From Chloroflexota bacterium (lineage in GTDB: Bacteria; Chloroflexota; Dehalococcoidia; GIF9; AB-539-J10), in assembly GCA_015222255.1 (NCBI GenBank), contig JADFUX010000051.1, positions 1 through 12,517 on the forward strand: a stretch of DNA of 12,517 nucleotides, read 5' to 3'. The number at the start of each line of letters is the position of its first letter. Within the stretch, counting starts at the first letter, position 1. The position numbers and the translations under genes are program-made. The notes below the pieces were generated by a model. The model saw nothing but the letters and a program-made list of their open reading frames with translations. It had not been told where the DNA came from and did not search any database. Below, one piece after another: positions 6,482 to 12,517 of this stretch.

Positions 6482-7294
6482 GTGAAACGATTTGGCATCT
6501 TGTATCATCCAGGGTTGGAAGAAGCGCGCGATCTAGCTGGGAAGCTGGGAGATTGGTTATCTGCTCAAGGGGTCAACTCATGGCAATGCTCAGCTTGGGA
6601 TGAGGACAAGGCTAAAGCTCAAGTGGCTGGCTCAGATTTGATCCTCAGCATTGGCGGTGATGGCACTATCCTCCATGTTGTACGGATCATAACTCCGTTA
6701 GCCGTGCCCATCTTGGGGATAAACCTGGGGCGACTGGGATTCATCACCGATTTAAAGGCTGACGAGGCTCTATCGCAATTGCCCCGGTTGCTTGATAGCG
6801 GAGGTTGGATCGAGGAGAGAGCCATGCTTCAAGCTGAGCTTCAGGAAAGAAGCTTCCATGCCTTGAACGACGTGGTAGTGCGAAGTACCGCTGTTCGCTT
6901 GGTTAACTTAGAGGTAAGGATTGATGGCGAGGTACTGACTACCTATCGGGCTGACGGCGTTATTGTTGCCACAGCTACAGGCAGCACCGCCTATTCGCTG
7001 GCATCTGGAGGGCCGATTCTTAACCCTCAATCCAAAGAATTTATCCTCCAGCCAATATCCTGCCACCTCGGCTTAAGTCATCCCCTGGTCTTACCTCCAA
7101 AAAGCACAGTCAGTTTAAGGCTCGTCAATGATGATAAGGCTATCCTTAGCATCGATGGGCAGGCGGAGTTGCCCTTATCCAACAAACAAGATGTTGACGT
7201 AAAACTCAGCCCCTATTTGGCGCGCTTCTTGAGGCTCAACCAGCCGACTTATTTCTACGGCTCACTGTGGCAGAAATTGAGAGGGAAAGCGTAA
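6482..7294 (+). CDS. nadK: NAD kinase (ATP/polyphosphate-NAD kinase)
   Basis: About 270 residues, the usual NAD kinase length. It phosphorylates NAD+ at the 2'-OH of its adenosine ribose to make NADP+ in the cytoplasm. The family motifs are all present: SIGGDGTILH near residues 56-65 (the GGDGT nucleotide-binding loop), GINLGRLGFITDL, a NDVVVRS block, and ATATGSTAYSLASGGP (the NAD-binding glycine-rich loop). The C-terminal part continues with SHPLVLPPKSTV and SIDGQ, the typical second domain. GTG 6482 is chosen; TTG 6476 would add two residues, and neither has a clear Shine-Dalgarno. It is the first gene of a three-gene operon; the next ATG follows its stop after one base. Confidence 0.95.
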   Translation: MKRFGILYHPGLEEARDLAGKLGDWLSAQGVNSWQCSAWDEDKAKAQVAGSDLILSIGGDGTILHVVRIITPLAVPILGINLGRLGFITDLKADEALSQLPRLLDSGGWIEERAMLQAELQERSFHALNDVVVRSTAVRLVNLEVRIDGEVLTTYRADGVIVATATGSTAYSLASGGPILNPQSKEFILQPISCHLGLSHPLVLPPKSTVSLRLVNDDKAILSIDGQAELPLSNKQDVDVKLSPYLARFLRLNQPTYFYGSLWQKLRGKA

Positions 7295-7295
7295 T

Positions 7296-7760
7296 ATGGT
7301 GGTTGGCATAAAAGTTGACAGGGCAAAGGTAAAGGATGCCGCCTTAATGCAGCAGCTAATTAACTGGTTCGCTGGTCAAGGCGAGATGCTGCCCCGTGCC
7401 TTAAGCGAGATATATGAAGATATTAGAGATTTCTTTGTAGCTAGGGACGGGGACAAAGTCATCGCTTGCACCGCTCTGCACGTCAGCTGGCTTGATTTGG
7501 CTGAAATCAGATCCTTGGCTGTGGGTGAAAAGAGCCAGAATCAAGGAATTGGTTCTTCGCTTGTTCAGGCTTGTCTCAATGAAGCTAGGGAGTTGGGCAT
7601 CCCCAGTGTTTTTTGCCTCACTCGTAGACCAGCTTTCTTCGAGAAGCATGGCTTTCGTTTGATTGATAAAATGGAATTGCCCCATAAAGTGTGGGCGGAG
7701 TGTTATCGCTGCCCCAAGTTTCCTAATTGCGACGAGGTGGCCCTAATTTGCCACCTTTAG
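7296..7760 (+). CDS. GNAT-family N-acetyltransferase, short ArgA-like, with cysteine-rich C terminus
   Basis: A 154-residue GNAT acetyltransferase. The acetyl-CoA pyrophosphate loop is SQNQGIGSSLVQA (Q-x-x-G-x-G type), preceded by the strand LAEIRSLAVG and followed by VFCLTRRPAFFEKHGF. The N-terminal block with LSEIYEDIRDFFVA and VIACTALHVSWLDLAEIR resembles the short N-acetylglutamate synthases (ArgA-type, single GNAT domain) of actinobacteria and others, which would place it in arginine biosynthesis. That assignment is from pattern memory. The C terminus has a cysteine cluster, ECYRCPKFPNCDE, and a late Cys that could bind metal. The ATG follows a good GAGAGGGAAAG. It is almost contiguous with nadK, implying co-expression, although no other arginine genes are nearby. 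Confidence 0.85.
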   Translation: MVVGIKVDRAKVKDAALMQQLINWFAGQGEMLPRALSEIYEDIRDFFVARDGDKVIACTALHVSWLDLAEIRSLAVGEKSQNQGIGSSLVQACLNEARELGIPSVFCLTRRPAFFEKHGFRLIDKMELPHKVWAECYRCPKFPNCDEVALICHL

Positions 7761-7769
7761 GAGCTGATC

Positions 7770-8312
7770 TTGCGTCCGGAGAGACTTCTATCTAGCCAAG
7801 AGATTTGCCATGGTCGTGCGGTAAATTTGCGCGTGGACCACGTGGAGAAGCCTGGTGGTAGAAGAACTACCAGGGAAATTGTGGAACATAGTGATTGTGT
7901 AGCTGTAGTGGCCATTGATGATCAAGACAACGTACTTTTGGTTCGCCAGTTTCGTCACCCGGTAGGGAAGTTCCTACTCGAAATACCCGCCGGTGGCATT
8001 GAGCCTGGTGAGGACCCCGTCGACTGCGCCCGCCGCGAATTGCAGGAGGAAATCGGCTATTTGCCCCAGAAAATAGACGACCTCGGCGGCTTTTATACCA
8101 TCCCAGGCTACGGCACTGAATACTTGCATTGCTATCTAGCCAGCAACCTCGTGCTCAGTCGCCTTGTTGCTGAGGACACTGACGACATTGAGCTAGTGCG
8201 AGTCCCTCGCGCCCAGATACCCCAGCTTATCGCTTCAGGTGAGATCTGCGATGCTAAGAGCATTGCCGCCTTGCTCACGTTCAACTTACTGCAGCGAGAG
8301 AAATACAGCTAA
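7770..8312 (+). CDS. Nudix hydrolase, ADP-ribose pyrophosphatase type
   Basis: A 180-residue Nudix protein. The Nudix box (G-x5-E-x7-REUxEExGU) is intact: GGIEPGEDPVDCARREL followed by QEEIGY, about residues 76-98. The preceding VLLVRQFRHPVGKFLLEIPAG and the later YTIPGYGTEYLHCYLAS are typical of ADP-ribose pyrophosphatases, which split ADP-ribose into AMP and ribose 5-phosphate using Mg2+. The start is TTG 7770, supported by AGGAG at 7759-7763 six bases upstream; no ATG or GTG fits as well. The Shine-Dalgarno overlaps the stop of the acetyltransferase gene, so it is the third gene of the nadK operon. Association with NAD kinase fits a role in NAD-derivative turnover, an inference. Confidence 0.93.
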   Translation: MRPERLLSSQEICHGRAVNLRVDHVEKPGGRRTTREIVEHSDCVAVVAIDDQDNVLLVRQFRHPVGKFLLEIPAGGIEPGEDPVDCARRELQEEIGYLPQKIDDLGGFYTIPGYGTEYLHCYLASNLVLSRLVAEDTDDIELVRVPRAQIPQLIASGEICDAKSIAALLTFNLLQREKYS

Positions 8313-8333
8313 GCCAGATCTGCAATCAACCGG

Positions 8334-8361
8334 ACACTTCTTGTAATCCTCAGCGAAGTGT
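8334..8361. terminator. Possible stem-loop between convergent genes
   Basis: ACACTTC (8334-8340) and GAAGTGT (8355-8361) form a 7-bp stem with a 14-nt loop just past the end of the Nudix gene and at the 3' end of the facing DUF3795-like frame. There is no T-run on either side, so termination activity is doubtful. Confidence 0.25.
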
Positions 8362-8688
8362 GTCGCGTTCTCCTTCAAGCAGCAGGATGCCGGGAGAGAC
8401 GTTAGCTATTAAGATAAGACCTGAGAGTGCTACATTCACAGAACTTCCCCATTTCTTGTCAATCCGATGTTTCACACCTAGTTGGGCTGTTCCCCAACCC
8501 CTTCTAGAGTATCTTTCACAGGGATATTCTTCACATTCGGCGCAGGTAATGAATCCTTTCTTCATCACGCAGCAGCGGTAGATGCTACACCACGAATGCT
8601 GCTCACCCAACCGGCAGCCGATACACCTGCTAGCCCCGCGTAGAGCACCGGAACCTGGTCTTACTCTGCCGCTTTGGCGAATTTTGCT
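8350..8688 (-). pseudogene. DUF3795-like cysteine-rich protein, N-terminally truncated remnant
   Basis: The frame shows the cysteine spacing of the second half of DUF3795 proteins: CIGCR, then WCSIYRCC, ITCAECEEYPCERY and a GWG...HRI segment. The family's usual first half (a CGxYC...C pattern) is missing. The conserved CIGCR block lies upstream of the only start codon (TTG 8610, giving 86 residues), in frame that is open back to a stop at 8689-8691 but has no start. The frame also overlaps the end of the membrane-protein gene at 8661-9014. This looks like a decayed or truncated gene; a short functional protein from TTG 8610 is possible. The function of the family is unknown; the cysteines suggest metal binding. 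The C-terminal 35 residues are hydrophobic and not clearly family-like. Confidence 0.5.
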
Positions 8689-9014
8689 TCATGGAGCACC
8701 CATAACACTCCCGCCACCAACATCGGCAACGGGTAGACCAGGAATGTCCCTAGAAGATCCATCGGCCTACCTATGAGCCTTATGGTAAAGAGTATCCCGG
8801 TAATAACGCCTCCCGCAATCAACCACCAGCCACCAATCCGCTCATGCCTCCAGGCCACAGCAGTGCCAGCAATCATCGAGATCGGACCCAATAGCAACAG
8901 CACGCAGTCTTGAGGGTTTGGGTTGCCTCCAAGCCCCTCACCGATGGCGAAGATCACAAACAGTACCCCGAAGGCAATGCCTATTCCCGTGGCAGTATAG
9001 CGCATCCAGTTCAC
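8661..9014 (-). CDS. Small four-helix integral membrane protein, function unknown
   Basis: A 117-residue protein with four hydrophobic segments: about residues 9-27, 37-55, 61-82 and 89-107. A short polar loop with PNPQDC follows helix 1, and WRHERIGGWWLIAGG links helices 2 and 3. Similar small proteins are common hypothetical membrane proteins in bacteria; I cannot assign a function. The start is GTG 9014, preceded by AAGGAAGG eight bases upstream; ATG 9005 is in frame but poorly spaced. A TATAAT box on the minus strand (9040 to 9035) lies only about 14 bases before the leader end, so the message has a very short leader. The 3' end overlaps the DUF3795-like remnant. Confidence 0.7.
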   Translation of the reverse strand: MNWMRYTATGIGIAFGVLFVIFAIGEGLGGNPNPQDCVLLLLGPISMIAGTAVAWRHERIGGWWLIAGGVITGILFTIRLIGRPMDLLGTFLVYPLPMLVAGVLWVLHEAKFAKAAE

Positions 9015-9034
9015 GAGGATGACCTTCCTTGCGC

Positions 9035-9040
9035 ATTATA
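9035..9040 (-). promoter_or_regulatory. TATAAT -10 box for the small membrane protein gene
   Basis: A perfect TATAAT on the minus strand, 20 bases before GTG 9014. The predicted start of transcription near 9028 leaves a 14-base leader that holds AAGGAAGG. No convincing -35 box is seen at 16-18 bases. Confidence 0.45.
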
Positions 9041-9122
9041 TGCCAATTTGCCTATTTCTTCTTCATAGGATATCAAGGGTTAGGCAGAGTATCTTGAGGA
9101 CAGGACATCCAGCCGGTGTGGT

Positions 9123-9147
9123 CAGGTAAAGCCTGGGGCAAAGCCCC
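9123..9147. other. Two adjacent small hairpins in the 9015-9251 gap
   Basis: CAGG-TAAAG-CCTG (9123-9135) and GGGGC-AAA-GCCCC (9135-9147) lie side by side downstream of the minus-strand COG2426 gene. They could cap its transcript but have no U-run. The rest of 9041-9251 shows no gene. Confidence 0.3.
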
Positions 9148-9251
9148 CAATGTAAGCCGCAACAGCAAACGAGGTTTGGTTCTTCCACATTAGATTGAAT
9201 ATGATAGCCGGTCGGTAGAGATTCTACAGGCGGACCTTACCCGAACCTGAC

Positions 9252-9785
9252 CTATCTTCTCCACCAGCCAAGAACAGCTAGAGTGCCAAGCCCAACGCCG
9301 GCAATCACTGCTCCGACCCAACCAAGCAGACACAAGCTGGTGACAATTGCACCCGCAATGATGACTCCTACAAGGATAGATAGGAAAGCATACCTGAATT
9401 TTAAGCCCAGCAGGAAGGCGCCGATTGACCCAGTCCAAGCGCCGGTTACGGGAAGTGGGACGGCTACAAATAGCGTCAAGCCGATTTTCTCATATCTTTC
9501 GATCCTCTTTCCCTGCCGCCTGGTACGCTCAAAGACCCAGTCGACCGCCTTCCGACCTGTCTCTGTACGACTAACAACCCTGGCCAACGAGTCTAAGAAA
9601 AGCAACAGGATGGGCACAGGCAGCATGTTGCCGATGACAGCCAGGCAGTAAGCCTTATACCAGGGCATATCAAACACGTTTATAGCTATGGGCAAGGCTA
9701 GTCGAAGTTCCACCACAGGCAAAGCCGATATGATAACGATTATCGCCTCCTGAGAAATGCCCCAACCAAGCAGTTCTTCGATCAT
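9252..9785 (-). CDS. COG2426 / Sm_multidrug_ex family membrane protein
   Basis: A 177-residue membrane protein of the family labelled 'small multi-drug export' (Pfam Sm_multidrug_ex). The N-terminal signature is IISALPVVELRLALPIAI, with the conserved P-x-x-ELR-x-x-P motif of the family. PWYKAYCLAVIGNMLPVPI and FVAVPLPVTGAWTGSIGAFLLG follow; these are the usual conserved helix-loop blocks. About five membrane segments are visible, with a basic cytoplasmic stretch (TRRQGKRIERYEK) in the middle. Despite the family name, transport of drugs is not established for most members, so the substrate is unknown. ATG 9785 has no Shine-Dalgarno, and an extended -10 box ends only 15 bases upstream, so the mRNA may be leaderless or nearly so. 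Confidence 0.88.
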   Translation of the reverse strand: MIEELLGWGISQEAIIVIISALPVVELRLALPIAINVFDMPWYKAYCLAVIGNMLPVPILLLFLDSLARVVSRTETGRKAVDWVFERTRRQGKRIERYEKIGLTLFVAVPLPVTGAWTGSIGAFLLGLKFRYAFLSILVGVIIAGAIVTSLCLLGWVGAVIAGVGLGTLAVLGWWRR

Positions 9786-9799
9786 AGCTTTGGCTAGCC

Positions 9800-9808
9800 A
9801 TTATACCA
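9800..9808 (-). promoter_or_regulatory. Extended -10 promoter (TGGTATAAT) close to the COG2426 start codon
   Basis: On the minus strand TGG-TATAAT reads from 9808 to 9800, a perfect extended -10 element. Transcription would start near 9793, eight bases before ATG 9785. No -35 box is evident, which an extended -10 tolerates. Confidence 0.5.
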
Positions 9809-10184
9809 TCTAAGCGTTGCGTGCCTAGGTGATTTACCTCGTGGTACTCAATTGTTCCAGTTGGCGCACTAGACTCTGGCGAAGCAACTCAAGGTTACAG
9901 AACCGAATGCGAAGAACCCACGGCTTCGGTGTAGCATCTTCGGCAAGGACGAAACAGCGACAAAGCAGACGCTGGACCTCCGCGGTAAAGAAACTCGGAG
10001 CTAAGTGCCTGTAGAAACAGAGCGTCTTCTTTGCGACCTGACCTTTTTTCAGAGCTCTCTCACCTGAATTCGTGAACCAAATACCGAAGGCGCAGCTGAA
10101 TACACTCGTTTAGGTCATCACCCACAAGGCAAACCTCCGGAATCTCGACTCGGGAATTGAGCTTCCAACAGAAACCTTGACGTG
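9809..10184. other. Gap without an intact gene; possible decayed minus-strand coding frames
   Basis: No start-to-stop gene of convincing quality is present here. On the minus strand two frames read like protein. One, about 10180 to a TGA at 10060-10062, contains VEIPEVCLVGDDLNE and ends YLVHEFR. The other, from a TAA at 10110-10112 to a TAA at 9834-9836, is open for 91 codons and contains FYRHLAPSFFTAEVQRLL and LELLRQSLVRQLEQL, but has no usable start codon near its beginning. The two overlap around 10062-10109, as would a gene broken by one frameshift. I recognise no family. The + strand frame at 9829-10014 has no protein-like character. Confidence 0.25.
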
Positions 10185-10206
10185 ACCTGCCTTCCCCATC
10201 GATATG

Positions 10207-10215
10207 TGGTATAAT
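10207..10215 (+). promoter_or_regulatory. gyrB promoter P1, extended -10 (TGGTATAAT)
   Basis: A perfect extended -10 element in repeat unit 1; transcription would start near 10222, giving a leader of about 110 bases to gyrB. The -35 region at a 17-bp spacing is CTGCCT, a weak match. Confidence 0.55.
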
Positions 10216-10260
10216 GTGTGGTGAGTTGCAGCTACGCTACCTGCCTTGCCCATCAATATG

Positions 10261-10269
10261 TGGTATAAT
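10261..10269 (+). promoter_or_regulatory. gyrB promoter P2, extended -10 (TGGTATAAT)
   Basis: The same perfect extended -10 element in repeat unit 2; transcription would start near 10276, giving a leader of about 57 bases. The -35 position again holds CTGCCT, as expected from the duplication. Confidence 0.55.
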
Positions 10270-10332
10270 ATATGGTAAGTTGTAGTTGCGTCACCTCCTA
10301 GGCAATCCACACTACAAGGAGACCGATTAACT

Positions 10333-12255
10333 GTGGCACAAGCTGAGCTAAACCCTGGACTGAACACAGAGTATACTGCCGAACATATTCAGATTCTCGA
10401 TGAAATCGAAGCTGTCCGCTTACGGCCCGGCATGTACATTGGCAGCACTGACCACCGTGGCCTCCACCACCTCATCTATGAGATAGTCTATAACAGCATA
10501 GACGAGGCCATGGCCGGCTTCTGTGATCAAGTCGACGTGACAATCCATAGCGACAATACTATCACTGTTACCGACAACGGGCGAGGTATTCCTGTAGAGA
10601 CGATCCCGACAATGGATATCACGGCCTTGGAAGCAGTGATGACCCGCTTACATGCTGGAGCCAAGTTTGGTGGATTCATCTACACGATATCCAGCGGCTT
10701 GCACGGCGTAGGCGCTTCAGTGGTGAACGCTCTGTCATCCTGGCTGAAAGTTGACGTTGCACGCCAGGGAAAGCTCCATCGTCAAGAATATCAGCGGGGA
10801 ATTCCCAGAGGACCTGTAGAAATCATCGGAGACACCGACCCCACAGGCACTTCCACTACTTTCCTCGCCGACGAGGCAATCTTCGGCAAATTGCATTACG
10901 ATTTCGATGCCGTTTGTCAGAGGTTAAGAGAACTAGCCTATCTCAACAGAGGAGTGCAGATAACTATCAAAGACGAGAGGAGTGACACAGAGAAAGCTTA
11001 CTATTTCGAGGGAGGAATAGCCAGTTTTGTACGCCGCATAAATAGAAACAAGACAGTGCTTTACAGCTATCCTATATACATATCAACTATGGTTAACTCC
11101 ACCATAATCGAGGCGGCGTTACAGTACAATAGTGGCTTTGCTGAGTCCACCTTCAGCTTTGCTAATTGCGTCAATACTGCCGATGGAGGCAGTCACCTCA
11201 CCGGTTTCAGGTCAGCATTAACGCGGACCCTTAACGACTATGCTCGAAATAGCAAACTCATCAAGGATACCGACCCCAATCTGACAGGCGAGGATGTTCG
11301 TGAAGGCCTAGCTTGCGCCATTAGTGTGAAACTAACTCAGCCTCAATTTGAGGGGCAAACCAAAGCGAAGCTGGGCAATCCCGAAGTGAAGAGCCAGGTT
11401 GAAATCGCCGTAGCTAATGGTATGTCCCTTTACCTGGAACAACACCCAGAAGAAGCAAGAGTAATCATAGGGAAATGCCTAACCACCGCCAAAGCCAGAG
11501 AAGCAGCCCGCAAAGCTCGTGACCTAATCCTGAAGAAAAACACTTTTGAAGCAGCAACATTGCCAGGCAAACTGGCCGACTGCGCAGAGAAGAACCCCAG
11601 CTTGTGCGAGCTTTACTTGGTTGAAGGTGACTCCGCTGGCGGCTCAGCTAAACAGGGGCGGGATCGCCGCTTCCAGGCCATCCTCCCATTACGCGGCAAG
11701 ATACTCAACGTCGAGAAGGCTCCCAAAGACAAGATTATGGCCTATGAGGAAATACGCGCTATAGTTACGGCGCTTAGGGTAAATAGCTATGAGTCACCTG
11801 ACCTATCGAAATTGCGCTATCATCGGATAATCATTATGACCGACGCCGACGTTGATGGTTCCCACATTCGTACCCTGCTTCTTACATTCTTCTACCGCTA
11901 TCTGGTAGAAATGATTAGCCACGGACACCTTTTCATCGCCCAACCACCCCTTTATCGAATTCAGGCAGGGAAGAAAAGGTTCTGGATTTACTCCGAACAG
12001 GAAAAGGAAAGCAAGCTCAGGGAATTGGAAGGAACCAAGGTGGAGGTTCAACGCTATAAAGGTCTAGGAGAGATGAGCCCTGAGCAATTATGGGAAACAA
12101 CTATGAATCCTGCTACAAGAACTCTGCTTGAAGTAGAAGTAGAGGACGCCATGGCAGCAGATCAAATTTTCCATACGCTTATGGGGGGCGAGGTTTTACC
12201 CAGGCGAAAGTTCATCCAAGCCCACGCTTTGAGCGTGAAAAATCTTGATATTTGA
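10333..12255 (+). CDS. gyrB: DNA gyrase subunit B
   Basis: A 640-residue type IIA topoisomerase ATPase subunit that, with GyrA, adds negative supercoils to DNA. The domains are in order: GHKL ATPase with [10 protein letters not shown], the catalytic Glu50 and Asn54 in [18 protein letters not shown], and the ATP-lid [13 protein letters not shown]; a transducer domain ending at [19 protein letters not shown] with [23 protein letters not shown] and [12 protein letters not shown]; and the C-terminal QRYKGLGEM block ending in VKNLDI. The length fits the short GyrB form without the proteobacterial insertion. The start is GTG 10333 with AAGGAG at 10316-10321. A ParE assignment is less likely given the ending and sequence style. 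It is convergent with nadD, 11 bases away. Confidence 0.96.
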   Translation: MAQAELNPGLNTEYTAEHIQILDEIEAVRLRPGMYIGSTDHRGLHHLIYEIVYNSIDEAMAGFCDQVDVTIHSDNTITVTDNGRGIPVETIPTMDITALEAVMTRLHAGAKFGGFIYTISSGLHGVGASVVNALSSWLKVDVARQGKLHRQEYQRGIPRGPVEIIGDTDPTGTSTTFLADEAIFGKLHYDFDAVCQRLRELAYLNRGVQITIKDERSDTEKAYYFEGGIASFVRRINRNKTVLYSYPIYISTMVNSTIIEAALQYNSGFAESTFSFANCVNTADGGSHLTGFRSALTRTLNDYARNSKLIKDTDPNLTGEDVREGLACAISVKLTQPQFEGQTKAKLGNPEVKSQVEIAVANGMSLYLEQHPEEARVIIGKCLTTAKAREAARKARDLILKKNTFEAATLPGKLADCAEKNPSLCELYLVEGDSAGGSAKQGRDRRFQAILPLRGKILNVEKAPKDKIMAYEEIRAIVTALRVNSYESPDLSKLRYHRIIIMTDADVDGSHIRTLLLTFFYRYLVEMISHGHLFIAQPPLYRIQAGKKRFWIYSEQEKESKLRELEGTKVEVQRYKGLGEMSPEQLWETTMNPATRTLLEVEVEDAMAADQIFHTLMGGEVLPRRKFIQAHALSVKNLDI

Positions 12256-12266
12256 GGTACTTTCGC

Positions 12267-12517
12267 TTAGATGCCATGCGCCGGCCCGCCATACAACTTT
12301 TGCTCCGCAATGTACTCTCTTACCTCATCCGGCACCAGGTAACGGACGGACAACCCCTCAGCTGTAAGCCGCCGAATCTGCGAGGAGCTAATTCCAATTA
12401 TGGGCATATCAAGCTGGATAACAGCGTCACTAACTCCAGGAATAGATGCCTCCAAAGAGCTTAGATCCCCCACGGACACTCCTAACCTCGGAACAGCCAC
12501 CAGGCGACATAGTTGAA
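12267..12517 (-). CDS. nadD: Nicotinate-nucleotide adenylyltransferase, C-terminal part (5' end outside window)
   Basis: The frame is open on the minus strand from the right edge to a TAA at 12267-12269. The 82 visible residues are the C-terminal end of NadD, which joins nicotinate mononucleotide and ATP to make nicotinate adenine dinucleotide. The recognisable blocks are [24 protein letters not shown] (the ISSxxIR ATP-phosphate motif of the nucleotidyltransferase family) and [18 protein letters not shown], the usual C-terminal helix. A GTG at 12500 is in frame, but the family needs about 100 more residues upstream, so the real start is outside. Its presence means genes for two NAD(P) synthesis steps (nadD and nadK) lie within 6 kb of each other. 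Confidence 0.9.
   Translation of the reverse strand, partial: QLCRLVAVPRLGVSVGDLSSLEASIPGVSDAVIQLDMPIIGISSSQIRRLTAEGLSVRYLVPDEVREYIAEQKLYGGPAHGI

Larger units (their letters stand above)
10185..10292 (+). repeat. Two tandem 54-bp units upstream of gyrB
   Basis: Unit 1 (10185-10238) and unit 2 (10239-10292) each begin ACCTGCCTT and are directly adjacent, matching at 44 of 54 positions. Each carries ATGTGGTATAAT at the same place, so the duplication copies a promoter core. Confidence 0.8.

Noticed and set aside
9101..9170. A cobalamin-riboswitch-like stretch (CCGGTG ... TGTAAGCCGC)
   Set aside because: The B12-box order and spacing do not fit, and no plus-strand gene follows.
9190..9438. Minus-strand frame of 82 codons
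   Set aside because: It overlaps the well-supported COG2426 gene on the same strand in another frame and has an out-of-frame composition.
9876..9960. Possible tRNA (GGTTACAGAACC and nearby arms)
   Set aside because: No T-loop consensus, no acceptor stem pairing and no anticodon arm could be built.
9829..10014. Plus-strand frame of 61 codons
   Set aside because: Rich in Arg and Ser, no hydrophobic core, no Shine-Dalgarno; more likely a shadow of the minus-strand frames.
10110..10367. An 85-codon minus-strand frame with an internal repeated peptide (HIxMGKAG)
   Set aside because: The repeat is simply the translation of the duplicated 54-bp promoter unit; it covers the gyrB start and has no family resemblance.

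Overview
The window is bacterial and tightly packed. It has a bacterial-type GyrB, an NAD kinase, a NadD fragment, Shine-Dalgarno sites, TATAAT-type promoters and GTG/TTG starts. The left half encodes an oxygen-sensitive, membrane-bound, ferredoxin-linked respiratory module, so the host is most likely a strict anaerobe. An anaerobic Chloroflexota (Dehalococcoidia-like) lineage would fit. That is only an impression from gene content; nothing in the sequence proves it.

Region 1 (1-5632, + strand) is one run of overlapping or nearly abutting genes for an energy-converting group 4 [NiFe] hydrogenase / complex I-like assembly. It opens with the C-terminal end of a NuoD-like (large-subunit-like) protein, then a NuoI-like 2x[4Fe-4S] protein and a NuoH-like membrane protein. 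A 110-residue two-helix membrane protein follows. A second, complete set comes next: small subunit (NuoB-like), NuoC-like, catalytic large subunit with both NiFe CxxC motifs, a second NuoH-like protein and a second NuoI-like ferredoxin. The second set keeps the I-J-K-L-M-N order of archaeal Mbh hydrogenases. The first set resembles an Mbx/complex I-type relative whose large subunit has lost one NiFe cysteine. The pairing of a hydrogenase core with an apparently non-hydrogenase paralogous core is the most interesting thing here.

Region 2 (5680-6249, - strand) is a HycI-type hydrogenase maturation protease, convergent with the hydrogenase run. It is the expected processing enzyme for the large subunit, which has a 37-residue tail after DPCMSCTNR.

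Region 3 (6482-8312, + strand) is a small housekeeping operon: NAD kinase, an ArgA-like GNAT acetyltransferase with a cysteine-rich tail, and an ADP-ribose pyrophosphatase-type Nudix hydrolase.

Region 4 (8350-9785, - strand) holds a DUF3795-like fragment, a four-helix membrane protein and a COG2426 (Sm_multidrug_ex) membrane protein. TATAAT boxes lie very close to the start codons of the last two.

Region 5 (9786-10332) has no intact gene. It carries possible decayed coding frames and a tandem duplicated 54-bp promoter unit with perfect extended -10 boxes leading into gyrB (10333-12255). gyrB is convergent, 11 bp apart, with the C-terminal part of nadD, which runs off the right edge.
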